Under the pieces are notes generated by a model. That model was not told where the DNA came from and did no database searches. It worked only from the letters and a program-made list of their open reading frames with translations. Positions 17,180 through 25,365 of a stretch of 64,000 nt of DNA are shown in pieces. Position numbers and translations under genes: made by a program. Origin of the DNA: Paraburkholderia sp. ZP32-5 (GTDB taxonomy: Bacteria > Pseudomonadota > Gammaproteobacteria > Burkholderiales > Burkholderiaceae); NCBI RefSeq assembly GCF_021390495.1, contig NZ_JAJEJP010000002.1:2170001-2234000 (forward strand), written 5' to 3'. The stretch's first letter is position 1. Every line of letters starts with the position of its first letter.

Positions 17180-17236
17180 GCACCACGGCATGCACCGCAC
17201 CCACGCGGCGCGCCCGTATGTATTCCCGATCAAAAC

Positions 17237-17252
17237 TGGCACGGAACCTGTT
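17237..17252 (+). promoter_or_regulatory. Putative sigma-54 promoter of fae
   Basis: TGGCACGGAACCTGTT has a perfect -24 half TGGCACG; the -12 half is CTGT, so the usual GC is GT. Predicted start near 17263, leader about 95 nt. No GTGACAC-type dyad was found upstream, so confidence is modest. Confidence 0.45.
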
Positions 17253-17357
17253 AGTTAGTACCGCCCGTGCATCCGGCGCCGCGGTGCGACGCAGCATCCG
17301 GACGATTACAGGCGGCGTGTCGTCAGCAGGTCCATACCTACTCATTGGAGGAACAGA

Positions 17358-17867
17358 ATGGCCAAGATCAACCGCGTCATGATCGGGGAGTCGCTCGTCG
17401 GTGACGGCAACGAGGTCGCGCATATCGACTTGCTGATCGGACCGCGAGGTTCGGCTGCGGAAACCGCGTTCTGCAACGCGCTCACCAACAACAAGGACGG
17501 CTTTACTTCGCTACTCGCCGTCGTCGCGCCCAATCTCCTTACCAAGCCGAACACGATCCTGTTCAACAAGGTGACGATCAAGGGTGCGAAGCAGGCAGTG
17601 CAGATGTTCGGCCCCGCTCAGCACGCGGTGGCGCTAGCGGTTGCCGACAGCGTCGAGGACGGCACCATCCCGAAAGACGAGGCCGACGATCTGTTCGTGT
17701 GCGTCGGTGTCTTCATTCACTGGCAGGCGGACGACGACAAGAAGATCCAGGAGTTCAACTACCAGGCGACGCGCGAGGCGATCAAACGCGCGGTCAACGG
17801 CGAGCCGAGCGCCGCCGAAGTGGTATCGAAGAAAGGCAGCGTCGCGCATCCGTTCGCGCCGAACTGA
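17358..17867 (+). CDS. fae: Formaldehyde-activating enzyme
   Basis: 169 residues with GGAGG just before ATG 17358. Fae signatures are complete: [19 protein letters not shown] with the catalytic His (residue 22 here), [16 protein letters not shown] and [17 protein letters not shown]. Fae speeds the condensation of formaldehyde with H4MPT to methylene-H4MPT and is usually among the most abundant proteins in methylotrophs. It follows the CitG-like gene by 178 bp and has its own candidate promoter, which fits a need for high expression. Confidence 0.97.
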   Translation: MAKINRVMIGESLVGDGNEVAHIDLLIGPRGSAAETAFCNALTNNKDGFTSLLAVVAPNLLTKPNTILFNKVTIKGAKQAVQMFGPAQHAVALAVADSVEDGTIPKDEADDLFVCVGVFIHWQADDDKKIQEFNYQATREAIKRAVNGEPSAAEVVSKKGSVAHPFAPN

Positions 17868-18021
17868 GCGCCCGATGCACACGGGGGAAGAGGAGACGCG
17901 GCGCCGTGGCCCGGCCCGGTCTCCTCGCGCTGGATCTCGCGCGATCGCCGCGCGCGGGATGGCGCACCGGTTAGTGAAGCAGGCCCGATGGCCTTGCTCA
18001 ATGCTCTCCTAGAGGCATGAC

Positions 18022-18453
18022 ATGACTCCAACACGGACTCCAGCACGTCGCGCGCTTCTCGCTATTTCGTTCGCTGTTACCGCTGCCGCGCTGGCCGCCC
18101 CGCCCGTCTGGGCGGACGGCGATGCGCCCACGTCCGCAGCTCCAGCGGGCGGCTACAACTATCCGACCCAAGGCCGCGTCGAGTACGTGCTCGGTTGCAT
18201 GGACGACAACGGCCACGATTTCGCCAACGTCTACAAATGCTCGTGCGTGATCGACAAGATGGCCGCGGTATTGCCGTACGACGAATACGTGAACCAGATG
18301 ACCTTCGCGAAGTACGCGACGCTCGGCGGCGAAGGCGGCGCGGAATTCCGCGTCGATCGCGCGAAGGACCAGACGAAGAAATTCCGCACGCTGCAGACGA
18401 ACGCGTATCGGGCCTGCGGACTGGGGCCGCAGAACACGACCGCGGCGAAATGA
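18022..18453 (+). CDS. Small exported protein of unknown function next to fae
   Basis: 143 residues with AGAGG 6 nt before ATG 18022. A signal peptide (about residues 1-31, cleavage after WADG) is followed by a mature part of about 110 residues with four cysteines (VLGCMDD, KCSCVID and RACGL), suggesting two disulfides or a metal site. I do not recognise the family. It is 154 bp after fae and ends 7 bp from the convergent FolB-like gene. A periplasmic role in methanol oxidation is possible but unsupported beyond location. Confidence 0.65.
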   Translation: MTPTRTPARRALLAISFAVTAAALAAPPVWADGDAPTSAAPAGGYNYPTQGRVEYVLGCMDDNGHDFANVYKCSCVIDKMAAVLPYDEYVNQMTFAKYATLGGEGGAEFRVDRAKDQTKKFRTLQTNAYRACGLGPQNTTAAK

Positions 18454-18460
18454 GGCCCGC

Positions 18461-18979
18461 TCAGTTCGGCACCAGCCCCTCGCCGAGCGACGCGTAGCAC
18501 GCCACACCCGAAGCAGCACCCGAGGTAACCCCCGCCGCTTGCGCCGGCAGATCACCGCGACGCCGTTCGATCTGCACGCCGACGGCCGCGACGTCATCGA
18601 ATTTCGCCGGCTTGGCGAGGCAAACGCGTACCCAGTGCGCGCCGAAGTCGTTGATCAACAGGCGCGCGATGGTCTCAGCCAATGCTTCGAGCAGCCGCAC
18701 GTGATGCGATTCGAATAGCGCGAGCAATGCCTGGCGCACGGCTGCGTAGTTGACCGTATCTTCGATGCGATCCGTCGTGCATGCGCGGATCGCCGGCACG
18801 CCGATCGCCAGATCGACGCGCACCGGTTGCGGCACATGCAGCTCGCTGCTGTCGATTCCGATAACCGTCTGACCTATGAAGTTTTCGATGAACACGATAT
18901 CCATGCGCTCGGGCACCGTGCTGGTCTCGGCGCCGAAGCGGGAAAAAGCGGCAAGGCGAACGGCATCGATACGATCCAT
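18461..18979 (-). CDS. FolB-like dihydroneopterin aldolase
   Basis: 172 residues from ATG 18979, chosen because FolB-type sequence starts there (MDRIDAVRLAAFSRFG); the frame upstream is not FolB-like. The core VRVDLAIGVPAIRAC... DTVNYAAVRQALLALFES and the Glu of LLEALAETIARLL match the T-fold aldolase family. Such enzymes cleave dihydroneopterin to the hydroxymethyl pterin used for folate or H4MPT. Placement among H4MPT genes suggests a dedicated copy for that cofactor. It has an unusual carboxy extension of about 40 residues rich in Ala and Gly. Confidence 0.78.
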   Translation of the reverse strand: MDRIDAVRLAAFSRFGAETSTVPERMDIVFIENFIGQTVIGIDSSELHVPQPVRVDLAIGVPAIRACTTDRIEDTVNYAAVRQALLALFESHHVRLLEALAETIARLLINDFGAHWVRVCLAKPAKFDDVAAVGVQIERRRGDLPAQAAGVTSGAASGVACYASLGEGLVPN

Positions 18980-19347
18980 GGTGTACTCCGCCGCGGTGCG
19001 GCCCAAAGGTTGAACAGCGGTTGAACAGCGTGTCAGCAACGATGCGACGGCGCGCGGCACACTGTGTGCCGAAGCTGCAACAGGCATATAGCGCGCGATA
19101 TAACGCCGGCGTCGTACAGGCAGAAAAGCAAATTTCGGGCACACTGCAACAACACCGTATGAGTCCCGGTTGTACCAAAGCGGTATCGGGCGTAGAGTTT
19201 TAAATCACCACCTGAGAGACGGTTGGTCGCGAGGGCGCAAGCGGACACACGATTCCGCGGCACCAAGGGCATATCGGCTTGATAAAGCGGCATTCGCGGT
19301 GCAAATGCGTAGGGCGCGCCCGAAATGACGCAACGGAGACATCCCCC
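18980..19347. promoter_or_regulatory. Divergent control region between folB-like gene and sigma-54 activator
   Basis: 368 bp with no credible gene. It contains a perfect palindrome at 19056-19070 and a related partial site near 19138 (GGGCACACTGC). A weak -24/-12-like sequence directed at the activator gene is at 19224-19239 (TGGTCGCGAGGGCGC core). Confidence 0.5.
19056..19070. promoter_or_regulatory. Perfect 15-bp palindrome, candidate activator operator
   Basis: GGCACACTGTGTGCC: seven-base arms around a central T. It is about 280 bp upstream of the activator start and about 77 bp upstream of the folB-like start. It is the most symmetric member of the GTGACAC-N-GTGTCAC-like set in this window. 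Confidence 0.5.
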
Positions 19348-21444
19348 ATGTCATTGCTCGCTGACAGCAGCACGCATGTCCGAGAGGTGCTGAACGTGGT
19401 CAACCATCAGTTGACCACACGGCCCACCAGCGAATCCGTGGCCCAGTCATGGGCACGCTGCATCAACGAATTCCAGCTAGACCCCGCCCGTTTCGTCCCA
19501 CCACCTGTTCTTACCGAGTACGAACTCAGCGCGCGCCGTGAAGCGCTCGGCGATCTGATCGCCTGTTCGAAGCTCGAAATGACCACGCTCTACCAGCAAC
19601 TGGCCGACCCCGAACTGGCGGTCGTGCTGGTCGACTCGGGCGGCGTGATCGTGCATCAGGTGTCGTCGGTGCCATTCGCCGAGGCGGTCGCCGGCGACGG
19701 CTTCCGCGTCGGCGCGCTGTGGAGCGAACGCGAAGCCGGCACCAACGGCATGGGCACCTGCCTCGCCGAGCGCGATTGCATCGCGGTGTGCCAGCACGAA
19801 CATTTCTATCCGCGCTATACGTCGCTCACCTGCTCGGCCGCGCCGATTTTCGACGACAGCGGCGAGATCGCCGGCGTGCTCGACGTGACCAGCCGCTCGA
19901 AGCTGCTGCAACAGCACTCGCTGGTACTGGTCGGCATGTCGCGGCAGATGATCGAAAACCGTCTGCTCGACGCGCGCTACCGGCACGCGAACATGATCCA
20001 CTTCCACAGCCGCCCGGAATTCGTCGGCACGTTGCACGGCGGCAAGCTCGCGGTCGCGGACGACAGCACCGTGCTCGCCGCGAATCGCAGCGCGCTGTTC
20101 CAGCTCGGCTTCCGCTCGCTCAGCGAATTGCGCGGACGGCGTATCGAAGAGGCCTTCAACGCGTCGCTCGAAGACATGATCGCGCGCAGTATCCGCGGCT
20201 CGTTCCATCCGGTCACCGTCTATAGCGCGAACGCGACGAACCGCTTTTTCCTCGTCGCGCAGACACCGCAGAACAGCGCTGGCCGCGTCGCGCGCGTGCT
20301 GGTGCCCGAATACGCGACGCGCAACACCGGCAGCACCAGCGCCGCGAGCAGCAGCGGTAGCAGCAACGGCAGCGCGGCCGACAGGCACACGCACACATCT
20401 GCACCGAAACTCGACGAGATCGCTCACCTGGAGTTCGGCGATCCGCGCATGGCCTCGCAGATCCAGCTCGCCGCGCGCGTGATTCAACGCAAGATTCCGA
20501 TCGTGCTGCGCGGCCAGACCGGCACCGGCAAGGAAGTGTTCGCGCAGGCGCTGCACAGCATCAGCCCGCATGCGGACGGGCCATTCGTGCCGGTCAACTG
20601 CGCATCGCTGCCGGAGAATCTGATCGAGAGCGAACTGTTCGGCTATCGCGCCGGCGCATTCACCGGCGCGCAACGCGAAGGCCGGCGCGGCAAGATCGTG
20701 CAGGCCAACGGCGGCACGCTGTTTCTCGACGAAATCGGCGACATGCCGCTGGTGTTGCAGGCGCGTCTGCTGCGCGTGATCGAGGAGCACGAGGTCACGC
20801 CGCTCGGCGCCGAAACCACGGTCAAGGTCAACTTCCAGTTGATCAGCGCGAGCCACCGCAATCTGCTCGAACTCGTGCAGAGCGGGCAATTCCGCGAGGA
20901 TCTGTATTACCGCCTCAAAGGTGTCGAGCTGAATCTGCCGGCGCTGCGCGAGCGGGTCGACAAACTGCCGCTGATCCATCATCTGCTCGCCAACGAAACC
21001 GATGATCCGCCCGAGCTGACCCGGGAAGCCGAGCACGCGCTGCTGACGTACGCGTGGCCGGGCAATATCCGGCAACTGCGCCATGTGCTGCAGATGGCGA
21101 TCGCGCTGTCCGACGGTCAACCGATCAGTTGCGAGCACCTGCCGCCCGAGGTCACGCAACGGATGTCGGCGCTCGATATCCCCACCGCGTTGCGGCTCGC
21201 CAGCGCCGACATGGACGCGCATCTTGCCGACGACGCCGATATCTCCGCGCTCAACGCGATCCAGTTGAACGAGCGCGAAACCGTGCTGTCGCTGCTCGAC
21301 GAGCATCGCTGGAACGTCAGCAACGTCGCGAAGGCGCTCGGCATCAGCCGCAACACGCTGTACCGGAAGATGCGCCGGCTGCATATCCGGCTGTCGCACG
21401 AGGGCTCGCCGCCCGACGGCATGCCGTTCGATCCCGACGCATGA
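19348..21444 (+). CDS. Sigma-54-dependent transcriptional activator (AcoR-like)
   Basis: 698 residues. A GAF-type sensory region (about residues 80-200), a PAS-like segment (about 220-320) and a Ser/Gly linker (325-345) precede an intact AAA+ domain: Walker A GQTGTGKE (389-396), the sigma-54 contact loop GAFTGA (436-441), Walker B GGTLFLDEIGD (455-465). A Fis-type helix-turn-helix ends the protein (NVSNVAKALGISRNTLYRK). The layout is that of AcoR-like regulators that sense small alcohols, aldehydes or ketones. The gene overlaps dmrB by ATGA, tying it to H4MPT metabolism. The start at 19348 was preferred over an upstream frame with no similarity. Confidence 0.9.
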   Translation: MSLLADSSTHVREVLNVVNHQLTTRPTSESVAQSWARCINEFQLDPARFVPPPVLTEYELSARREALGDLIACSKLEMTTLYQQLADPELAVVLVDSGGVIVHQVSSVPFAEAVAGDGFRVGALWSEREAGTNGMGTCLAERDCIAVCQHEHFYPRYTSLTCSAAPIFDDSGEIAGVLDVTSRSKLLQQHSLVLVGMSRQMIENRLLDARYRHANMIHFHSRPEFVGTLHGGKLAVADDSTVLAANRSALFQLGFRSLSELRGRRIEEAFNASLEDMIARSIRGSFHPVTVYSANATNRFFLVAQTPQNSAGRVARVLVPEYATRNTGSTSAASSSGSSNGSAADRHTHTSAPKLDEIAHLEFGDPRMASQIQLAARVIQRKIPIVLRGQTGTGKEVFAQALHSISPHADGPFVPVNCASLPENLIESELFGYRAGAFTGAQREGRRGKIVQANGGTLFLDEIGDMPLVLQARLLRVIEEHEVTPLGAETTVKVNFQLISASHRNLLELVQSGQFREDLYYRLKGVELNLPALRERVDKLPLIHHLLANETDDPPELTREAEHALLTYAWPGNIRQLRHVLQMAIALSDGQPISCEHLPPEVTQRMSALDIPTALRLASADMDAHLADDADISALNAIQLNERETVLSLLDEHRWNVSNVAKALGISRNTLYRKMRRLHIRLSHEGSPPDGMPFDPDA

Positions 21445-22085
21445 CCTCGACGCCCGCAGACGAGTCCGCCGGCGAGCCCCCACCCGCATCGGCCCCTGTG
21501 CCCGCGCGCGATCTCGCCGACTTCAAGGCGGACGCACGCTTCGCGTGGTGCGTGACCGGCTCCGGTCATCTGCTCGAAGAATCGATTGCGCTCGCGCGGC
21601 GGCTGCCGCGCGTGGACCTGTTTCTATCGTCCGCGGCCGAGGAAGTACTGCCGCTCTATGGCTGGCCGCTCGATAAACTGCGCGAGCAGTTTCGCGTGCT
21701 GCGCGACAACAGCGCGAGCGGCGTGCCGGTCGGCATGCTGTATCACGGCGTCTATCACACGGTCGTCATCGCGCCCGCGACCAGCAACACCGTCGCCAAA
21801 TGCGCGTATGGCATCTCCGATACGCTGCCGACCAACATGTACGCACAGGCCGGCAAGCAATGCATCCCCGGCATCGTCTTTGCATGCGATACCGAACCGA
21901 GCGTCGTCACGCATAGCCCGGACGAATGGGTCGAACTGCGGCCGCGCGCGATCGAACTCGATAACGTCGAGCGCCTCGCGCGCTTCGAATACACGACGCT
22001 CGTGCGCTCGCTCGACGAACTGAAGGCAGCGCTCGATCAACGTCTCGCGACTCTCGATCTCGCATGGACCACCTCCTCTTCCTGA
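21441..22085 (+). CDS. dmrB: Dihydromethanopterin reductase, flavoprotein type
   Basis: 214 residues, start overlapping the activator stop (ATGA). After a Pro/Ala-rich leader, the flavoprotein fold begins with FAWCVTGSGHLLEES, and the second half carries APATSNTVAKCAYGISDTLPTN and two further cysteines. This matches the archaeal-flavoprotein-like DmrB family, described from Burkholderia xenovorans, which reduces dihydromethanopterin to H4MPT with FMN. It overlaps the next gene by 22 bp. Confidence 0.85.
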   Translation: MTSTPADESAGEPPPASAPVPARDLADFKADARFAWCVTGSGHLLEESIALARRLPRVDLFLSSAAEEVLPLYGWPLDKLREQFRVLRDNSASGVPVGMLYHGVYHTVVIAPATSNTVAKCAYGISDTLPTNMYAQAGKQCIPGIVFACDTEPSVVTHSPDEWVELRPRAIELDNVERLARFEYTTLVRSLDELKAALDQRLATLDLAWTTSSS

Positions 22086-23446
22086 CCGGCCGGCTCGCCG
22101 AGCCGAGCCTGCGGCGCGTGCTCGACGGCATGGCGCCGGCGCCGTTCAGTTGGGAGGTCCGCGAAATCGGCGTACAGGTCGCCGCATTGATGACCGCCGA
22201 TCTGATTCAACGCCGACTATCCGCGCCGCTCAATGCTCAGCGCGTGATCGTGCCGGGGCGCTGCCGTGGCGATCTGGATGCGTTGAGCGCGCACTATGGC
22301 GTGCCGTTCGAGCGCGGTCCCGAAGAAGTGAAGGACTTGCCGCAGTTTTTCGGCCGCAAGGCGAAGCCGTTCGATCTGAGCCGCTACGACACCGAGATTT
22401 TCGCGGAGATCGTGGACGCGCCGCGCCACGATCTTGACGGCATCGCCGCGCGAGCACGCGAATACCAGGCGCAAGGCGCGGACGTGATCGACATCGGCTG
22501 TCTGCCGGACACGCCGTTTCCGCATCTCGAAGACGCGGTGCGACTGCTGAAAAGCGAAGGCTATCGCGTCAGCGTCGATTCAATGCGTAGCGACGAACTG
22601 CTGCGCGGCGGCCGCGCGGGCGCCGACTATCTGATGAGCCTGAACCTCGACACGTTGTGGATCGCCGACGAGGTGCCGTCGACGCCGATCCTCGTCGCGC
22701 GCGAACCCGCCGATATGGCGTCGCTCGATGCCGCGATCGATGCGTTGTCCGCACGCGGCCGCGCGTTTCTCGCCGATCCGATTCTCGATCCGATTCCGTT
22801 CGGGCTGGCTGCATCGATCGCGCGCTATGTGCGGCTGCGCGAGCGCTATCCGGACATAGCGATCATGATGGGGATCGGCAATGTGACCGAGTTGACCGAG
22901 GCCGACACCAGCGGCATCAACGCGGTACTGCTCGGCATGGCGGCCGAGTTGCGCATTGGCGCGGTGCTCACCACGTCGGTGAGTCTGCATGCGCGACGTG
23001 CGCTGCGCGAAGCCGACATCGCGCGCCGCGTGATGCATGCGGCGCGCGATGCGCAGGTGCTGCCCAAAGGCATCAGCGGCGACCTCGCGCAGGTCCACGC
23101 CAAGCGGCCGTTCCCCTATAGCGCCGACGAAATCGACGAACTCGCGCGTGGCGTGCGCGATCCGAATTTCCGCGTACAGGTCAGCGCCGACGGCATCCAT
23201 GTGTACAACCGCGACGGCCATCGGCGCGGTGACGATCCATTCGCGCTGTATCCGCAGTTGAATCTGGAAAGCGACTGCGGCCACGCGTTCTATATGGGCG
23301 TGCAACTCGCGCGCGCGGAGATCGCATGGCGGCTCGGCAAGCGCTTCGATCAGGACCAGCCGCTCGACTGGGGTTGCGCGGTGGACCGGCCCGAGGAAGA
23401 TCTGCTCGCGTGGCGCGCGCCGGGTGAGACGATGAAAAAGCGCTGA
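22064..23446 (+). CDS. Dihydropteroate synthase-like protein (H4MPT biosynthesis)
   Basis: 460 residues. An amino-terminal domain of about 120 residues precedes a TIM-barrel with dihydropteroate-synthase features: GADVIDIGCLPDTPFPHLED, YRVSVDSMRSDELL and GIGNVTELTEADTSGINAVLLG. Such large DHPS-like proteins occur in H4MPT makers and are thought to join the pterin to the beta-RFAP product, in place of folate-type DHPS. It is third in the activator-dmrB-DHPS operon and overlaps dmrB. Confidence 0.82.
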   Translation: MDHLLFLTGRLAEPSLRRVLDGMAPAPFSWEVREIGVQVAALMTADLIQRRLSAPLNAQRVIVPGRCRGDLDALSAHYGVPFERGPEEVKDLPQFFGRKAKPFDLSRYDTEIFAEIVDAPRHDLDGIAARAREYQAQGADVIDIGCLPDTPFPHLEDAVRLLKSEGYRVSVDSMRSDELLRGGRAGADYLMSLNLDTLWIADEVPSTPILVAREPADMASLDAAIDALSARGRAFLADPILDPIPFGLAASIARYVRLRERYPDIAIMMGIGNVTELTEADTSGINAVLLGMAAELRIGAVLTTSVSLHARRALREADIARRVMHAARDAQVLPKGISGDLAQVHAKRPFPYSADEIDELARGVRDPNFRVQVSADGIHVYNRDGHRRGDDPFALYPQLNLESDCGHAFYMGVQLARAEIAWRLGKRFDQDQPLDWGCAVDRPEEDLLAWRAPGETMKKR

Positions 23447-23451
23447 CGTCG

Positions 23452-23468
23452 GCGCAAAAAGCTTGCGC
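23452..23468. terminator. Putative bidirectional terminator hairpin
   Basis: GCGCAA-AAAGC-TTGCGC in the 28-bp gap between the convergent DHPS-like gene and cbbE: six paired bases, 5-nt loop. There is no strong T-run on either side, so this is a moderate call. Confidence 0.4.
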
Positions 23469-23474
23469 GCGTGA

Positions 23475-24182
23475 TCACTCCAGCGCCGCGACGCTCGCCT
23501 GCTCTTCCACGCCTGCCAGTTCGTCGCGCATCGCGCGAATCGCCTGCGCGCGATCGCTCGCGCCGAACACCGCCGAGCCGGCGACGAACACATCGGCGCC
23601 CGCCGCCGCGATGCGCGCGATATTCGACGCCTTCACGCCGCCGTCCACTTCGATCAGCAGCGGCCGCCCGGTGCGCTGCATCGTCGTATCGACCCGTTCA
23701 CGCAAGAGCCGCAGCTTGTCGAGCGTTTCCGCGATGAACGCCTGGCCGCCAAAGCCCGGATTGACCGACATCACCAGCACGACGTCGAGCATCTCCATCA
23801 CGTGATCGAGCACCGCGAGCGGCGTCGCCGGATTCAGCGCGAGGCCCGCGCGTGCGCCGTGCGAATGGATCAGTTCGATGGTCCGATGCACATGCAACGA
23901 TGCCTCCGGATGAAAACTGATCAGGTTCGCGCCCGCGTCGGCAAACATCGCGACGAGCGGATCGACTGGCGTGGTCATCAGATGCACGTCGAACGGTATC
24001 GACGCATACGGCCGGATCGCCGAGCACACCAGCGGCCCGACCGTCAGGTTCGGCACATAGTGGTTGTCCATCACGTCGAGATGGAGCCAGTCCGCGCCGG
24101 CCGCCGTCACGTCGCGAATCTCGTCGGCGAGGCGGGCAAAGTCCGCCGACAACAGCGACGGAGCAATCAGGAATTCGCGCAT
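23475..24182 (-). CDS. cbbE: Ribulose-5-phosphate 3-epimerase
   Basis: 235 residues from ATG 24182. The family hallmarks are present: APSLLSADFARLADEI, WLHLDVMDNHYVPNLTVGP, VMSVNPGFGGQAFI and LIEVDGGVKASNI. It interconverts xylulose and ribulose 5-phosphate in the regenerative Calvin cycle. It is the last gene of the cbb operon. The frame runs far upstream but that part consists of short-period repeats and overlaps cbbA, so it is not coding. Confidence 0.93.
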   Translation of the reverse strand: MREFLIAPSLLSADFARLADEIRDVTAAGADWLHLDVMDNHYVPNLTVGPLVCSAIRPYASIPFDVHLMTTPVDPLVAMFADAGANLISFHPEASLHVHRTIELIHSHGARAGLALNPATPLAVLDHVMEMLDVVLVMSVNPGFGGQAFIAETLDKLRLLRERVDTTMQRTGRPLLIEVDGGVKASNIARIAAAGADVFVAGSAVFGASDRAQAIRAMRDELAGVEEQASVAALE

Positions 24183-24203
24183 CGCGTCCTCCGTGCAGGT
24201 GCA

Positions 24204-24262
24204 AATACGAATGCGGGTGTAGGTGAATAAACTGGTAAATGAGCAGGTGAATGAGCCGCCGA
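24204..24262 (-). repeat. Degenerate 12-bp tandem repeats between cbbA and cbbE
   Basis: On the minus strand the segment repeats units like GCTCATTCACCT, GCTCATTTACCA, GTTTATTCACCT (period 12). It fills about half of the 98-bp gap and is distinctly AT-richer than its surroundings. Confidence 0.6.
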
Positions 24263-24280
24263 GTGACAGGCGCAAGCGCC

Positions 24281-25318
24281 TCAGTGATAGCGGCTCGCCA
24301 TCGTTTCGAGCGGCAGCGGCTTGATGCGGTCCGCCTGGCCCGCGCAACCGAACGCCTCGAAGCGCTCGACACAGATCGCGCTGGCCGCCGCCGTGGCCGC
24401 CTTCAACGCGGCGCGCGGATCGAATTCGGCGCGCGCGCTCGCGAGCGACTTGCGCATCGCGCCGCTCATCGCGAGCCGGATGTCGGTGTCGATATTGACC
24501 TTGCGCACGCCGTGCGCGATGCCGCGGCGGATCTCTTCGACCGGCACGCCGTAGGTGGCCGGAATCTCGCCGCCGTATTCGCGAATCACCGCGAGCCATT
24601 GCTGCGGCACCGACGACGAGCCATGCATCACCAGATGCACGTTCGGAATCCGCGCATGGATATCGGCGATGCGATCGATCGCGAGAATGTCGCCGGTCGG
24701 CTCGCGGCTGAACTTGTACGCGCCATGCGAAGTGCCGATTGCAATCGCGAGCGCATCGACGCCGGTCGCGTCGACGAACTGGCGCGCTTCGTCCGGGTCG
24801 GTCAGCAAATGCGCGCGCGTCAACGTGCCGGCCGCGCCGACGCCGTCCTCCTCCCCGGCCGTGCCGGTTTCAAGCGAGCCGAGACAACCCAGCTCCCCTT
24901 CCACCGACACGCCGACCGCATGCGCGGCGTCAACCACGCGGCGGCTCACGTCGACGTTGTAGTCGTAGTCGGCGGGCGTTTTCTGATCGGGCAGCAGCGA
25001 GCCGTCCATCATCACCGACGTGAAGCCGGATCGGATCGCCTGCTGACACACGGCCGGGCTCGCGCCGTGATCCTGATGCAACACTAGCGGAATGTCCGGA
25101 TGCGCTTCGAGCGCGGCCAGCACCAGATGCCGCAGATACGGCTCGCCCGCGTATTTGCGCGCGCCCGCCGACGCCTGCAGGATCACCGGGCTGCCGGTGA
25201 TCTCGGCCGCGCGCATGATCGCGTGAATCTGCTCCATGTTGTTGACGTTGAACGCGGGCACGCCATAGTCGTGTTCGGCCGCGTGATCGAGTAGTTGCCG
25301 CAGCGTGATGAAGGCCAT
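24281..25318 (-). CDS. cbbA: Fructose-bisphosphate aldolase class II
   Basis: 345 residues from ATG 25318. Zinc-aldolase motifs are clear: [18 protein letters not shown] (about residues 79-96), [15 protein letters not shown] and [13 protein letters not shown]. It matches CbbA-type class IIA/B aldolases of Calvin cycle operons, making fructose and sedoheptulose bisphosphates. It is preceded by cbbT (47 bp). The longer upstream frame overlaps cbbT and is a frame coincidence. Confidence 0.94.
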   Translation of the reverse strand: MAFITLRQLLDHAAEHDYGVPAFNVNNMEQIHAIMRAAEITGSPVILQASAGARKYAGEPYLRHLVLAALEAHPDIPLVLHQDHGASPAVCQQAIRSGFTSVMMDGSLLPDQKTPADYDYNVDVSRRVVDAAHAVGVSVEGELGCLGSLETGTAGEEDGVGAAGTLTRAHLLTDPDEARQFVDATGVDALAIAIGTSHGAYKFSREPTGDILAIDRIADIHARIPNVHLVMHGSSSVPQQWLAVIREYGGEIPATYGVPVEEIRRGIAHGVRKVNIDTDIRLAMSGAMRKSLASARAEFDPRAALKAATAAASAICVERFEAFGCAGQADRIKPLPLETMASRYH

Positions 25319-25365
25319 TTGCTTACTCCGGGAGATGAAATCGTGTTGGCGCGGTGCATCGACGC

